Below the pieces are notes generated by a model that ran no database searches, was not told where the DNA came from, and was given only the letters and a program-made list of their open reading frames with translations. The translations under genes and the position numbers were made by a program. Shown here piece after piece: positions 19,254 to 29,173 of a DNA stretch of 64,000 nucleotides. The number at the start of each line of letters is the position of its first letter. Within the stretch, counting starts at the first letter, position 1. This DNA is from Mycobacterium sp. BK086 (lineage in GTDB: Bacteria > Actinomycetota > Actinomycetes > Mycobacteriales > Mycobacteriaceae), in assembly GCA_004362315.1 (NCBI GenBank), contig SNWL01000004.1, positions 1 to 64,000 of the forward strand, written 5' to 3'.

Positions 19254-19696
19254 GACGGAGCAAAGACCGCTACAAAGCGGTTCAGCGACTCCTTGATGTC
19301 GCCGCGCAGCGCACCGGCCACGACCATGCCGATCGGCCCGAACAGCGGCGCACCACCCAGATGGACGTCCATGGTGACCACGGACGTGCCGGGCTTCTTG
19401 TCGTTGGCCCGGACCTTGCCGATCAGCTTGACCTTGACCCCGCCGACGCCGGTGCCGTTGAGCGTCATCGCTTCCGGCGCCTTGAAGTGCACGATCGTCC
19501 ATTTCACCCGGTTGGGCATGCCCTTGACCTCGACGATGGACTCCACCACGGTGCCCTTGTCCAGGGTCTCGGGCAGCGTCGAGCGCCAGACCTTGTGGAT
19601 GGTCAGCCATTCCTTGTAGCGGGACAGGTCCGAGGCGTGCTGCCAGGCCTGCTCGGGCGGGAGGGGGACGTCGACAGATACGGAGAGTTTCGCCAT
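19250..19696 (-). CDS. SRPBCC-fold protein, Rv0910-like (reported toxin-type partner)
   Basis: 148 residues with the START/polyketide-cyclase (SRPBCC) fold: MAKLSVSVDVPLPPEQAW, LSRYKEWLTIH, KGMPNRVKWTIVHFKAP, and a C-terminal helix KESLNRFVAVF. It corresponds by order and sequence to M. tuberculosis Rv0910, described as the toxin half of a pair with Rv0909, though the fold is that of a lipid-binding or cyclase-type protein. It follows the antitoxin-like gene by 3 bases in the ctpE operon. Confidence 0.82.
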   Translation of the reverse strand: MAKLSVSVDVPLPPEQAWQHASDLSRYKEWLTIHKVWRSTLPETLDKGTVVESIVEVKGMPNRVKWTIVHFKAPEAMTLNGTGVGGVKVKLIGKVRANDKKPGTSVVTMDVHLGGAPLFGPIGMVVAGALRGDIKESLNRFVAVFAPS

Positions 19697-19699
19697 GGG

Positions 19700-19906
19700 T
19701 CAGGTCGGTTGATCACCGGAGTCGGTGCGGTTCTTCTCGACGGCGTTCTTGGCCGCGTCCTGCACTTTGTCGACGGTGCTCGAGTACTTGCCCTGCGTCT
19801 TCTGGTCGATGATGTCGCCGGCTTTGTCGATGGCCTGCTCCACCTTGTCGGCGTTCTGACTCAAGACTTCCTTGGTTTTACCGAGGGCTTTGTCGAGGAA
19901 TCCCAT
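19700..19906 (-). CDS. Rv0909-like small helical protein (antitoxin-type)
   Basis: 68 residues, highly charged and helical: MGFLDKALGKTKEVLSQNAD, then VEQAIDKAGDIIDQKTQGK and STVDKVQDAAKNAVEK. It matches the MT0933-like family containing M. tuberculosis Rv0909, named as antitoxin to Rv0910. The repeated amphipathic pattern (DKAxxxxKE) resembles a CsbD/LEA-like stress protein as much as a classical antitoxin. It lies 3 bases after ctpE and 3 bases before the SRPBCC gene. Confidence 0.78.
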   Translation of the reverse strand: MGFLDKALGKTKEVLSQNADKVEQAIDKAGDIIDQKTQGKYSSTVDKVQDAAKNAVEKNRTDSGDQPT

Positions 19907-19909
19907 CGG

Positions 19910-22312
19910 TCAATCTTGCACCGTGGGCTCGGTCCGCCACAACGTACGCCGTTCGCCCAGCACACGGCCCTGCACCCACCAGGACACCTCGATCAGGCCG
20001 GCCGCCAGCAACCCCAGCGCCACCCCGATCGAGGTGACCTCCAGGTTGGACGGGTCGAGCATGAACGCCTCACGCGCCAGCGGTATGGCGAAGATCACCA
20101 CGTAGGCCAGAGCCGAGGTGGCCACCAGCGCCACCCGCCACCACTGGTACGGACGAGCGACGACGGCGAGCACCCAGATCGCTCCCATCAGCAGGGCGAT
20201 CAGCGCCGCGGTCGAGGCCTGGGTCTGCTCGGCCACCGGCGCGCCGTAGCCGTGCGAGGTGATCAGGTACGCGGCGTATGTCGTCACGCCGACGATCACT
20301 CCCGACGGCAGCGCGGAGGTCATCACCCGCCGCACGAACCCGGTGTGGGCGCGTTCGTTGTTCGGTGCCAGCGACAGGATGAATGCCGGGATGCCGATGG
20401 TGAACCACGCCGCGATCGTCACGTGGATCGGCTGGAACGGAAAGAGCAGCGGTGCGGTCCCGAACAGCTTGTGGGACAAGCCCGCAAACCCGACCAGCAG
20501 GGCCAACAGGACGGAGTAGACCGTCTTGGTGAGGAATAGGTTGGAGACCCGCTCGATGTTGCCGATCACCCGCCTGCCCTCGCCGACCACATACGGCAGC
20601 GTGGCGAACTTGTTGTCCAGCAACACGATCTGAGCCACGGCCCGCGAGGCGGGGCTGCCCGACCCCATGGCCACGCCGATGTCGGCGTCTTTGAGGGCGA
20701 GCACGTCGTTGACACCGTCGCCCGTCATCGCGACCGTGTGATCACGCGACTGCAGGGCGTGCACCATGGCCCGCTTCTGGTCGGGCCGCACCCGGCCGAA
20801 CGTGGTGTAGGTCTGCATAGTGTCGGCCAGCGCGTCCGGCTCGTCCGGCAGGTGCCGGGCATCCATGGTCTCGCCCTGCAGACCCAGCGTCCCCGCCACC
20901 GCACCGACGGACACCGCGTTGTCCCCGGAGATCACCTTGACCGTGACGTTCTGGGAAGCGAAGTACTCCAAGGTATCCCGGGCATCGGGGCGGACCCGCT
21001 GTTCGAGAACCACCAGCGCGACGGGGGTGACGTGGCCGGGCGCATCGCGGCTGTCGACCGCGACGTCACTGGCACCGAGCAGCAACACCCGCATGCCCTG
21101 CGCGCCGATCTCCTCGGCCTGGGCGGCGGCGGCCGTCTCCGGGTCGAGCAGCACATCGGGGGCACCGATCAGCCAGTTGCCGTGTTCGCCGTAAGAGACC
21201 CCGCTCCACTTGGTGGCGGACTTGAAAGGCGCTGCGGCCGTTGCGGTCCAGCCCGGGGCATCCGGGTAGGCCTCGGCGATGGCCTGCATGCTGGCGTTCG
21301 GCTTGGGATCGTCGGCGGCCAGTGACGCCAGCACGTCGGTCACCCGGTGCGCGGTGTCGTCCTGGCACACCGGCATGACGTCGGCCAGTCGCATCCCGTT
21401 CTCGGTCAGGGTGCCGGTCTTGTCCGCGCACACCACGTCGACACGGGCCAGTCCCTCGATGGCAGGCAGTTCCTGAACCAGACATTGCCTGCGTCCCAAC
21501 CGGATCACGCCGACGGCGAAGGCGATCGACGTCATCAGCACCAGGCCTTCGGGGACCATCGGGACCAGCGCACCGACCATGCGCAGCACCGATTCTCGCC
21601 AGCCGACATCGGTGGTGAACAACTGGGTGTAGATGACGAGCAGACCGGTTGGCCAGAGCAGGTAGGTGATGAACTGCAGGATCTTGTTGATACCGCTGCG
21701 CAGTTCGGATTTGACCAGGGTGAACTTGCTGGCTTCCTCGGCGAGCTTGGCGGCGTATGCTTCCCTGCCGACCTTGGTGGCACGGTAGGCGCCGGTTCCG
21801 GCCACGACGAAGCTGCCGGACATCACGGTGTCGCCGGCATATTTATCGATCGCATCGGCCTCGCCGGTCAGCAGTGATTCGTCGACCTCCAGGTTGGCGG
21901 CCTCGAGCAGCTCCCCGTCGACGACGATCTGGTCGCCGGGCCCGAGCTCGATGACGTCGTCGAGCACGACCTCGTTGGGCGGCAACGGTTTTGTCCCCGA
22001 CCGCCGCCGCACCGTCGGCTTGGCCTGCCCGACGATGGCCAGGTTGTCGAGTGTCTTCTTGGCACGCAGTTCTTGGATGATGCCGATGCCGCTGTTGGCG
22101 ATGATGAGGAGCCCGAACATCCCGTTGATCAGCGATCCGGTGGACAGCACGATGCCCAGCAGCACACCAAGAATGGCGTTGATGCGGGTGAAGACGTTGG
22201 CCCGGATGATCTCGGAGACGCTGCGCGACGCGCGGGCGGGGACGTCATTGGCCTTGCCCTGCGCGATCCGGTCGGCGACATCGTCGTCGGAAAGACCTGC
22301 TGCGACGCTCAT
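19910..22312 (-). CDS. ctpE: P-type cation-transporting ATPase CtpE
   Basis: 800 residues. P-type ATPase landmarks in order: LLTGEAD in the actuator domain, [17 protein letters not shown] with the conserved PEGL of transmembrane helix 4, [10 protein letters not shown] carrying the phosphorylated Asp, KVISGDN, and [20 protein letters not shown] in the hinge. About ten transmembrane helices are seen, six of them in the C-terminal third. The mycobacterial orthologue is known as a calcium-uptake pump needed for surface integrity. Its ATG overlaps the stop of the upstream lipoprotein gene as ATGA. Confidence 0.95.
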   Translation of the reverse strand: MSVAAGLSDDDVADRIAQGKANDVPARASRSVSEIIRANVFTRINAILGVLLGIVLSTGSLINGMFGLLIIANSGIGIIQELRAKKTLDNLAIVGQAKPTVRRRSGTKPLPPNEVVLDDVIELGPGDQIVVDGELLEAANLEVDESLLTGEADAIDKYAGDTVMSGSFVVAGTGAYRATKVGREAYAAKLAEEASKFTLVKSELRSGINKILQFITYLLWPTGLLVIYTQLFTTDVGWRESVLRMVGALVPMVPEGLVLMTSIAFAVGVIRLGRRQCLVQELPAIEGLARVDVVCADKTGTLTENGMRLADVMPVCQDDTAHRVTDVLASLAADDPKPNASMQAIAEAYPDAPGWTATAAAPFKSATKWSGVSYGEHGNWLIGAPDVLLDPETAAAAQAEEIGAQGMRVLLLGASDVAVDSRDAPGHVTPVALVVLEQRVRPDARDTLEYFASQNVTVKVISGDNAVSVGAVAGTLGLQGETMDARHLPDEPDALADTMQTYTTFGRVRPDQKRAMVHALQSRDHTVAMTGDGVNDVLALKDADIGVAMGSGSPASRAVAQIVLLDNKFATLPYVVGEGRRVIGNIERVSNLFLTKTVYSVLLALLVGFAGLSHKLFGTAPLLFPFQPIHVTIAAWFTIGIPAFILSLAPNNERAHTGFVRRVMTSALPSGVIVGVTTYAAYLITSHGYGAPVAEQTQASTAALIALLMGAIWVLAVVARPYQWWRVALVATSALAYVVIFAIPLAREAFMLDPSNLEVTSIGVALGLLAAGLIEVSWWVQGRVLGERRTLWRTEPTVQD

Positions 22313-23889
22313 TTGATAAAGGTCCCCATCTTGTCCTCGTCGTAGTACTCGAGTGTCAGCTTGTCCCCATCGAACGTTGCCTTGGAAATGCTTCCCGGCG
22401 GGAAGTTTTCGCTCGGGAACTTGAAGGTGAACACGTCACCGTCCCAGTGGGTCAGCTCGACGGTGTCGGGTCGCGGACCCATCGACAGCGTGAGCTTGCC
22501 GCCGGATTCGGCGACCACGGCCGGGCCCCAGTAGTCGTTGCGGTACGAGCCGGCATAGCTCGCCGGCGGTTTGGCCGGCGTCGGGTTGGCGGGTGGCGTC
22601 TTGCCGGCCAGCGACCCGAACGGTTTGTCCATATCGGCGAAGGCGTGGGCGTAGAGCGTGCGCCAGTCCTCCCGGACCTCACCGAACTGGACCAGGTCGG
22701 CGAACTCCGCGGTCAACGTCTCCGGGATGCCCTTGGGGGTGGCGTTGGTCAGCGCGACGATCGCCACATCCGCCGACGGGATGATGACGAAATTGGTTGC
22801 CGCACCGAGATCGAAAGCCCCCGAATGGCTCAGCTGCACCCGCGCCGCCGATGTGGTGCCGACGTTGAACCCGTAACCGTAGAACCCGGAGCGGGCAGCC
22901 GGCTCACTGGGCGGGCTCGACACGATCTGCGGTGACACGGCGGGCAGCAGTGCGGCCGGGTCGACGATCTTCCGTCCCTCGTACGTCCCGTTGGCCAGCA
23001 TCATGGTGAGCCAGTGGGTGACGTCGTTCACCGACGAACTGACCCCGCCCGCAGGCGCTTCGGGATCGGCGTCGCGCTTGTACAGCGGTTTATAGGAACC
23101 GTCGATCCGGATGTGTCCGAGCGCCTTGTCCGCTCTGGCTTCGAAGTCGGCGAATCGGGAACTTGTCGACGTCATACCCAGCGGCCGGTACAGCACCTGA
23201 TCGCTGAGGTCCTCCCATGACTTCCCGGCCGCGACCGCCACCGCTTCGGCGGCGGCGGTCAGCCCGAAGTTGGTGTAGGCGTATGAGATCCGGAACGGGG
23301 CCAGCGGAAGCTGGCGCAGGCGTTCCAGCACATAGCGCCGGTCGTAGCCGAGATCCTCCAACTGATCACCGGCGTGGTCGGGCAGCCCGGACCGATGCGA
23401 GTACAGGTCGCCGACGGTTACCATCTTGGTGGCCACCGGATCTGACAGCGCGAACCACGGCAGCTTGTCGGTCACCGGGGTGTTCCAGCTGATCGCGTTC
23501 TGGCTGACCTGGTGGGCGACCACGGTCGCGCCGATCGGCTTGGACACCGACGCCAGCTGGAACACTGTGTCCGGATCCACCTTGTTGGCCGGGTCGTCGG
23601 CGGGACGGGTGACATCCTTGACGCCGAACCCCTTGGCGTACACCGTCTTTCCGCCGTGGACCACGGCCACTGCCATGCCGGGTATCCCGGAGGACTTCAT
23701 CAGGTCCTCGGCGATGCCGTCGAGCTTGGCGACGGCGTTGTCAACGGCCTTGTCCGGCAGTGCCAGCGCGGGCACCAGCGGAGGCGGCTGATCCGATAGC
23801 GGCGTGGCGGGTTCTTTGGAGGCGGTGCTGCTACACGCGGTGAGCGCAGCGACGAGAACAACGATCGCGGCACGCGCGCCCAGAGTCAT
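22309..23889 (-). CDS. Class C beta-lactamase/penicillin-binding-like lipoprotein, Rv0907-like
   Basis: 526 residues. Signal peptide with lipobox LTAC (Cys at about 19), then a serine beta-lactamase-like domain: catalytic SVSK (SxxK) after VFQLA, YTN (YxN) in ISYAYTNFG, and HSG in [10 protein letters not shown]-terminal beta-rich domain from about residue 420 follows a Pro-rich linker ([14 protein letters not shown]). Members are esterases, D-aminopeptidases or cell-wall enzymes rather than true lactamases. ATG 23889 is chosen; an in-frame GTG lies 9 bases upstream. It belongs to the echA6-ctpE operon. Confidence 0.9.
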   Translation of the reverse strand: MTLGARAAIVVLVAALTACSSTASKEPATPLSDQPPPLVPALALPDKAVDNAVAKLDGIAEDLMKSSGIPGMAVAVVHGGKTVYAKGFGVKDVTRPADDPANKVDPDTVFQLASVSKPIGATVVAHQVSQNAISWNTPVTDKLPWFALSDPVATKMVTVGDLYSHRSGLPDHAGDQLEDLGYDRRYVLERLRQLPLAPFRISYAYTNFGLTAAAEAVAVAAGKSWEDLSDQVLYRPLGMTSTSSRFADFEARADKALGHIRIDGSYKPLYKRDADPEAPAGGVSSSVNDVTHWLTMMLANGTYEGRKIVDPAALLPAVSPQIVSSPPSEPAARSGFYGYGFNVGTTSAARVQLSHSGAFDLGAATNFVIIPSADVAIVALTNATPKGIPETLTAEFADLVQFGEVREDWRTLYAHAFADMDKPFGSLAGKTPPANPTPAKPPASYAGSYRNDYWGPAVVAESGGKLTLSMGPRPDTVELTHWDGDVFTFKFPSENFPPGSISKATFDGDKLTLEYYDEDKMGTFIK

Positions 23890-23907
23890 GGCTTGCACCG
23901 TAGTAGC

Positions 23908-25017
23908 TCACAGCTCCCACCACCGGTCTATCGCCCCAGCCGTGGCGGCCACGACCCGCCCGCCGGGCCGCGGCACCGCGGTCCGCACACCCGCGTCGTC
24001 GGCGGACGCCAGCATCCGTTCGACCGGTTCGGCCCACGGATGAGGCGCCAGCCGGAAGGTGCACCAGTGGATCGGGACCAGCAGCCCGGCGTCGCTGACG
24101 TCGCGGTGGGCGCGCACCGCTTCCTCGGGGTTCATGTGGATGTCCGGCCAGGCGGTGTTGTACGCCCCGATCGGCATCAGCGTCAGGTCGAAGGGTCCGT
24201 GATCGGCCCCGATCTGTTCGAAGCTGCGGGTGTAGCCGGTGTCGCCGCCGAAGTAGGCGCGATGCCGGGGGCCGATGATCGCCCAGGACGACCACAGCGT
24301 GGTGTTGCGGGACAGGAAGCGGCCGGAGAAGTGCCGGGCCGGCGTGCACACCAACTTCAGGTCGCCGATCCGGGTGTCCTCGTTCCAGTCCAGCTCGATG
24401 ATGCGCTCGGGCGGGATGTGCCACTGCCGCAGATGCGCCCCGACGCCGAGTGGCACCACGAACGGCGCCCGCTGCGTGCGGGCCAGCGCCAGAACGGTGT
24501 CCATGTCGAGGTGGTCGTAGTGGTCGTGGCTGACCACCACCGCGTCGAGGGCAGGCAGCGTCTCCAGCGGGGCGGGCACCGGATGCAGCCGCTGGGGGCC
24601 CACGGTGCGCGACGGCGAGCAGCGGTCGCTCCAGACCGGATCGGTCAGCACCCGGTACCCGTCGATCTCGACGAGGGCCGTCGAGTGGCCCAGCCAGGTG
24701 ACGGCGAGCGGCTCGGTGCTGATCGGTGCGGCCGAGTGCGCCAGTGGGATGATTCCGGCGGGGCGGCTGACCGAGCTTCTGCCGAGCATGTCGAACAGCA
24801 CAAGGCGGTTTTCCTCGGCGTCCAGCCGCATGGGTGAGGCGGGCTCCAGGTTGTGGAACACGCCCTCGCGGTAGTTCGGCGAGCCGTCGGCGACCGGGTG
24901 GATCTCCCCCGGCCCGGCGCCCAGCGAGGCGGGCGCGTCGTTCAGGGCGCGCAGGACCCAGCCGCCGGTGGCCAGCGATGCGGTCCCGGCGGCCAGTCGC
25001 AGCGCCGCCCTCAACAC
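23908..25017 (-). CDS. Metallo-beta-lactamase-fold hydrolase (NAPE-PLD/UlaG-like), Rv0906-like
   Basis: 369 residues. The metal motif HxHxDH is SHDHYDHLD; further ligands are in TPARHFSGR, YFGGDTGY (Asp) and LVPIHWCTFRL. VTWLGHSTALVEIDG with the TDPVWSDR strand is typical of the UlaG/NAPE-PLD branch, which cleaves phosphodiester or lactone bonds. A hydrophobic N-terminus (LRAALRLAAGTASLATGG) could be a membrane anchor. GTG 25017, five bases after the echA6 stop, gives the same length as the M. tuberculosis protein. Confidence 0.9.
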   Translation of the reverse strand: MLRAALRLAAGTASLATGGWVLRALNDAPASLGAGPGEIHPVADGSPNYREGVFHNLEPASPMRLDAEENRLVLFDMLGRSSVSRPAGIIPLAHSAAPISTEPLAVTWLGHSTALVEIDGYRVLTDPVWSDRCSPSRTVGPQRLHPVPAPLETLPALDAVVVSHDHYDHLDMDTVLALARTQRAPFVVPLGVGAHLRQWHIPPERIIELDWNEDTRIGDLKLVCTPARHFSGRFLSRNTTLWSSWAIIGPRHRAYFGGDTGYTRSFEQIGADHGPFDLTLMPIGAYNTAWPDIHMNPEEAVRAHRDVSDAGLLVPIHWCTFRLAPHPWAEPVERMLASADDAGVRTAVPRPGGRVVAATAGAIDRWWEL

Positions 25018-25022
25018 AGTGC

Positions 25023-25757
25023 CTACGCCCCCTTGAACTTCGCGGGACGCTTCTCGATGCGCGCCACCTGGGCCTCGATCACGTCTTGGCTGCCCCACGC
25101 CTTGTCGAACAGCTCCTTGTGGGCGGGAGGCCAGTCTTCCGCGAAGGCGCCGTCGTCGTTGAGCACCCGCTTGGAGGACTGCAATGACAGCGGGGCCAGG
25201 CCTGCGATCTCGGCGGCCCAGGCCTGGGCGTCGGCCAGGTCACCGAGCCGGTTGGCCATCCCGGTCATCAGGGCCGTCTCGGCGTCCAGCTTCTCCGCGC
25301 CCAGCAGCATGCCGCGGGCGCGGCCGTAACCGGCCAGCGTGGCCAGCCGGCGCACGCTCCAATTGTCCAGTGCCAGACCGTATTTGGCGATCGGGAATTG
25401 GAAATAGGCGCCGGGGGCCACGACCCGCAGGTCGCAGATCATCGCCAGCTGGACGCCGGCGCCGATCGCCGGGCCGTTGATCGCGCCGATCACCGGCATC
25501 GGGACGGCATCGATCGCCTTGTTCAGGGCGATGGCCTTGTCGGGGAAATCGGCGGCGAAGACATCCCCGGACAGGTCGGCCCCCGCGCAGAACACGGTGC
25601 CCTGCCCGGTCAGCACGATCGCGCGCACATCGTCGGCGGCCGCCTTCTCCACTGCCTCGCGCAGTGAGTCGACGAGCTCGGAATTGAGTGCATTGCGTCG
25701 TTCCGAACGCTGCAGCTCGATTGTGGTCACATCCCCGACGCGGTTGATACCGATCAT
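25023..25757 (-). CDS. echA6: EchA6, enoyl-CoA hydratase-fold fatty acyl-CoA binding protein
   Basis: 244 residues with a crotonase fold: [34 protein letters not shown], the oxyanion-hole segment [14 protein letters not shown], and the C-terminal [25 protein letters not shown] block. It is nearly collinear with M. tuberculosis EchA6, which lacks hydratase activity and carries acyl-CoA to FAS-II for mycolate synthesis. Catalytic Glu pairs of active crotonases are not evident. ATG 25757 is chosen from the matching N-terminus MIGI. It is divergent from accD3 across 34 bases and heads the minus-strand operon to the Rv0910-like gene. Confidence 0.95.
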   Translation of the reverse strand: MIGINRVGDVTTIELQRSERRNALNSELVDSLREAVEKAAADDVRAIVLTGQGTVFCAGADLSGDVFAADFPDKAIALNKAIDAVPMPVIGAINGPAIGAGVQLAMICDLRVVAPGAYFQFPIAKYGLALDNWSVRRLATLAGYGRARGMLLGAEKLDAETALMTGMANRLGDLADAQAWAAEIAGLAPLSLQSSKRVLNDDGAFAEDWPPAHKELFDKAWGSQDVIEAQVARIEKRPAKFKGA

Positions 25758-25791
25758 GTGGACGAGCGTACTGGCCCGATAGCCTCCCCTC

Positions 25792-27264
25792 ATGAGTCGC
25801 ATCGGGGCTGCCGAACTGCGCGACGCCGCGCTGGACCCGGGGTCGTTCCGGAGCTGGGATCACGCACCTTTGCTGGTCAGCGCCGACGAGGCCTACACCC
25901 GCGAGCTGGAGGCGGCCCGCGCAGCGACCGGTTTCGACGAGGCCGTGCTGACCGGTGAGGGCACCGTGTTCGGCCGCCGGGTGGCGGTCGTGGCGTGCGA
26001 GTTCGATTTCCTCGCCGGGTCGATCGGGGTGGCCGCCGCCGAACGCATCACCGCAGCTGTCGAACGTGCGACCGCCGAGAAGCTGCCGCTGCTGGCGTCG
26101 CCGAGCTCGGGGGGCACCCGCATGCAGGAGGGCACGGTCGCCTTCCTGCAGATGGTGAAGATCGCCGCGGCCGTCACCCAGCACAAGCGGGCGCACCTGC
26201 CGTATCTGGTCTATCTGCGGCATCCGACGACCGGCGGGGTGTTCGCGTCGTGGGGTTCGCTGGGGCATATCACCGCGGCCCAGCCGGGGGCGCTGATCGG
26301 TTTCCTCGGGCCGCGGGTGTACGAGCATCTGTACGGCGAACCGTTTCCGCCCGGGGTGCAGACGGCAGAGAATCTGCTGCGGCACGGCGTAATTGACGCT
26401 GTAGTCGGTGTCGAGGCGCTGCGCGCGACGCTGGATCGCGCCCTGACCGTCATCACCGATGCGCCGGCGGCACCGCCGGCCGCCGGCCCCGAAGAGGCGG
26501 TGCCCGACGTGCCTGCGTGGGCGTCGGTGATTGCCTCGCGGCGCCCCGACCGCCCGGGTGTGAGCTGGCTGCTGCGGGAGGGCGCCACCGACCGGGTGCT
26601 GTTGTCCGGCACACACGGCGAGGCGGCCACCACGGTGCTCGCGCTGGCCCGGTTCGGCGGCCAGCCCGCCGTCGTCGTCGGCCAGCGCCGCGTGGTGGGC
26701 GGGGTCGTCGGACCGGCCGCACTGCGTGAAGCCCGCCGCGGTATGGCACTGGCCGCCGGCCTGCAGCTCCCGTTGGTGCTGGTCATCGACACCGCGGGCC
26801 CCGCACTGTCGGCCGAGGCCGAGCAGGACGGGCTGGCCGGCGAGATCGCCCGCTGCCTGTCCGATCTGGTCACCCTGGACACCCCGACGGTGTCGGTCCT
26901 GCTCGGGCAGGGCAGCGGCGGGCCCGCGCTGGCGATGGTTCCCGCCGACCGGGTGCTGGCCGCCCAGCACGGCTGGCTGGCGCCGCTGCCGCCGGAGGGC
27001 GCGAGCGCCATCGTGTTCCGCGACACCGAGCACGCCCCGGAATTGGCTGCCGCACAAGGGGTTCGGTCAGTCGACCTGCTGCGCAACGGGATCGTCGACG
27101 CGATCGTGCCCGAACATCCCGACGCCGCCGACGAACCCATCGAGTTCGCCCGCCGGCTGTCCGACGCGATCGCCAGGGAGATCCACGACCTGCGTGAGCA
27201 GCCTTCGGAATTGCGGTATTCAGCGCGCCTGGAGCGCTATCGGCGGATCGGACTGCCCGGCTAG
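25792..27264 (+). CDS. accD3: AccD3, acyl-CoA carboxylase carboxyltransferase subunit
   Basis: 490 residues, a fused beta-alpha carboxyltransferase with two crotonase-type halves: [23 protein letters not shown] and [19 protein letters not shown] in the first, [19 protein letters not shown] and [13 protein letters not shown] in the second. It closely resembles M. tuberculosis AccD3, one of the smaller mycobacterial AccD proteins, lacking a zinc finger. The biotin partner is encoded elsewhere. It is divergently transcribed from echA6 and its end overlaps the TetR gene by 4 bases. Confidence 0.94.
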   Translation: MSRIGAAELRDAALDPGSFRSWDHAPLLVSADEAYTRELEAARAATGFDEAVLTGEGTVFGRRVAVVACEFDFLAGSIGVAAAERITAAVERATAEKLPLLASPSSGGTRMQEGTVAFLQMVKIAAAVTQHKRAHLPYLVYLRHPTTGGVFASWGSLGHITAAQPGALIGFLGPRVYEHLYGEPFPPGVQTAENLLRHGVIDAVVGVEALRATLDRALTVITDAPAAPPAAGPEEAVPDVPAWASVIASRRPDRPGVSWLLREGATDRVLLSGTHGEAATTVLALARFGGQPAVVVGQRRVVGGVVGPAALREARRGMALAAGLQLPLVLVIDTAGPALSAEAEQDGLAGEIARCLSDLVTLDTPTVSVLLGQGSGGPALAMVPADRVLAAQHGWLAPLPPEGASAIVFRDTEHAPELAAAQGVRSVDLLRNGIVDAIVPEHPDAADEPIEFARRLSDAIAREIHDLREQPSELRYSARLERYRRIGLPG

Positions 27265-27851
27265 GCCTGCGGTTGCAGCAGTGTCAACACCGCATCGGTG
27301 ACTGCGTTCAGGTCCTTCTTCGCCGCGGGGCTGGTGGTCGACGTGCTGTTGAGTGCTCCGATCACCAGATCTCGCAGCGTCCGCGGGTCGATGTCGGTTC
27401 GGACCACACCGGCGTGACGTCCACGTTCGAGCACGTCGCGCCAGACACGTGCGAAGCGGCGCTCGTGGGGCACATGCGCCGAACGGAGGTGCGGCGGGAG
27501 TGTCTCCACCATCCGCACCACGGCAGCAGCGCGGTCGTCGCTGGCATGCAGAGCGTCAAGGTGCCCGCGGATCGCCGCCCTGAGCCGATCGCGCGCTGAG
27601 GCATCGTCAGGAACCGAATTGATGCTCTCCTGAAGGGCTGCCCGCGCGGAGTCGACACCGTCCACCAGCGTTGCCGCGACCAACTCGTCCTTGGTGCGGA
27701 AGTGGAAATAGAGGCTTCCCACCTGCAATCCGGCCTCGGCCGCTATCCGGCGCAGGCTCGCGCCCCCGTACCCGTGTTCGGCGAACACTCTGGCTGAGAC
27801 GTCGAGGATTCTTCGCCGGGTCCGGGCGGCCTTGCTGTCGACGATCTCCAC
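27261..27851 (-). CDS. TetR-family regulator of the adjacent acyl-CoA dehydrogenase
   Basis: 196 residues. The helix-turn-helix (about 10-55) reads ARTRRRILDVSARVFAEHGY, then ASLRRIAAEAGLQVGSLYFHF; the C-terminal ligand domain is helical with PPHLRSAHVPHERRFARVW. It is divergent from the acyl-CoA dehydrogenase, and the 81-base gap between the two starts is largely filled by a perfect 20+20 bp inverted repeat, the probable operator for both genes. The ligand may be an acyl-CoA, by context only. Confidence 0.9.
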   Translation of the reverse strand: MEIVDSKAARTRRRILDVSARVFAEHGYGGASLRRIAAEAGLQVGSLYFHFRTKDELVAATLVDGVDSARAALQESINSVPDDASARDRLRAAIRGHLDALHASDDRAAAVVRMVETLPPHLRSAHVPHERRFARVWRDVLERGRHAGVVRTDIDPRTLRDLVIGALNSTSTTSPAAKKDLNAVTDAVLTLLQPQA

Positions 27852-27866
27852 TGGCCCATCCTATCG

Positions 27867-27915
27867 AATCGGACGATCGTTCGAATTCAGCTAGCATTCG
27901 AACGATCGTCCGATT
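27867..27915. promoter_or_regulatory. Perfect 20-bp inverted repeat, TetR operator
   Basis: Two perfectly inverted 20-bp copies (27867-27886 and 27896-27915) separated by 9 bases. Each copy has an internal near-palindrome with core CGGACGATCGTTCG, so there may be two full operators, one per promoter. The right copy ends 6 bases before the GGAG ribosome-binding site of the dehydrogenase gene; the left one starts 16 bases before the TetR ATG. Confidence 0.85.
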
Positions 27916-27932
27916 AATGAGGAGCTTCGCCA

Positions 27933-29165
27933 ATGACCACCGCCGCCGTTCGCCGTACGCAAGATGACATGTCCCACGACGTCTTCCTGCCCAAGGAGAC
28001 CGTCCAGCTGCGGGCACGAGCACGCGAGTCCGTCGCGCGCCATCTCGCGCCCCTCGCACGCGAGATCGGATCCCGTGAGGAGTCGGCCGACAGCTTTCCC
28101 TGGCAAGCGTTCCGCGGGCTCGCCTCCGATGGATTGTTCGCGGTGCCGTTCGGACCCGAACACGGCGCCGGATTGCACTATCCGATGCTGGGTACCTGCA
28201 CGGTCGCCGAGGAGATCGCGTACGAATCGTCCTCGATGGCAGGGGTTTATGACGGTCAGTGCATTCTGGTTCCCGCCACCCTGGGCTACGCCGGCCCTCA
28301 GCTGCGCGACCTGCTCGTGCCCGAGCTGATCTCCGGCCGAACGGCATTCGCTTTCGCCACCACCGAACCCGAGACCAGTTCGGATCTGACCGCCGAGCGG
28401 CTCGGCACGTTCGCAGAAGAGAGCGACGGCGAGTTCATCGTCACCGGCCGGAAGCGCTGGATCACCAACAGCGTTGTGGCCAATTGGGTTTCGATGCTGG
28501 TGCGAGCCGGGCGGACCGGCAGCCGGGCGCACATGTTGTTGATCGACCTGGCAAGCCCGGGAGTCCGGATCGGTAGCCCCGACCTGAAGATGGGCCATCG
28601 CGGGCAGATCACCGCCGACATCGTCCTCGACGAGGTCCGCGTGCCGCGCGAGAACCTCCTCGGTGAGCCGGGCCGGGGAATGGCCGTGGCACTGTCGGCA
28701 CTCGTCCGCGGCCGGATCGGGATCGGTGCGGCCGGCGTCGGCGTAGCCCAAGCCGCCCTGGACCTCGCGGTGCAGCGGCTGCGGACCCGCCACGTCTTCG
28801 GCAAGCCGCTGGGCGCCATGCAGCACTGGCAATTCCAGATGGCCCAGCGCGCCACCGAACTGGAATGCGCTCGCAGCCTGTACCAGAAGGCCGCGATGTT
28901 GCTCGACACCGGCGACGCTACCGCCGAACCCGAGGCCGCGATGGCCAAGGCCTACGGCACCCGGCTGGCCAACGACCTCGTACGCGAGGCCATTCAGATC
29001 CACGGCGCGCTCGGCTTCGCCCGCCAAGTCGGCGAGACCGGTGAATCACTGCGCCTGGAAGAGATGTACCGCGACGCCAAGATCCTCGAGATCTTCGAAG
29101 GCGCAAACGAACTCCAGCAGTGGATCGTGGCCCGCCGCTTGATCGGGCGCGAGATCACCGGTTGA
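27933..29165 (+). CDS. Acyl-CoA dehydrogenase
   Basis: 410 residues, FAD-dependent acyl-CoA dehydrogenase fold: N-terminal helical domain with AVPFGPEHGAGL, middle domain FAFATTEPETSSD and GRKRWITNS, C-terminal domain RTRHVFGKPLGAMQHWQFQMA and the IHGALGFARQVGETGE loop. The candidate catalytic Glu is in KILEIFEGANELQ, at the position usual for short/medium-chain enzymes. ATG 27933 is preceded by GGAG at 8 bases. It is divergent from its putative TetR repressor and ends 8 bases before the convergent NUDIX regulator. Confidence 0.92.
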   Translation: MTTAAVRRTQDDMSHDVFLPKETVQLRARARESVARHLAPLAREIGSREESADSFPWQAFRGLASDGLFAVPFGPEHGAGLHYPMLGTCTVAEEIAYESSSMAGVYDGQCILVPATLGYAGPQLRDLLVPELISGRTAFAFATTEPETSSDLTAERLGTFAEESDGEFIVTGRKRWITNSVVANWVSMLVRAGRTGSRAHMLLIDLASPGVRIGSPDLKMGHRGQITADIVLDEVRVPRENLLGEPGRGMAVALSALVRGRIGIGAAGVGVAQAALDLAVQRLRTRHVFGKPLGAMQHWQFQMAQRATELECARSLYQKAAMLLDTGDATAEPEAAMAKAYGTRLANDLVREAIQIHGALGFARQVGETGESLRLEEMYRDAKILEIFEGANELQQWIVARRLIGREITG

Positions 29166-29173
29166 GAACTCGG

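Noticed and set aside
22309..23889. Reading the serine beta-lactamase-like lipoprotein as a drug-resistance enzyme
   Set aside because: SxxK/YxN/HSG motifs are shared with esterases and peptidases, and the conserved operon with echA6 and ctpE points to envelope metabolism.
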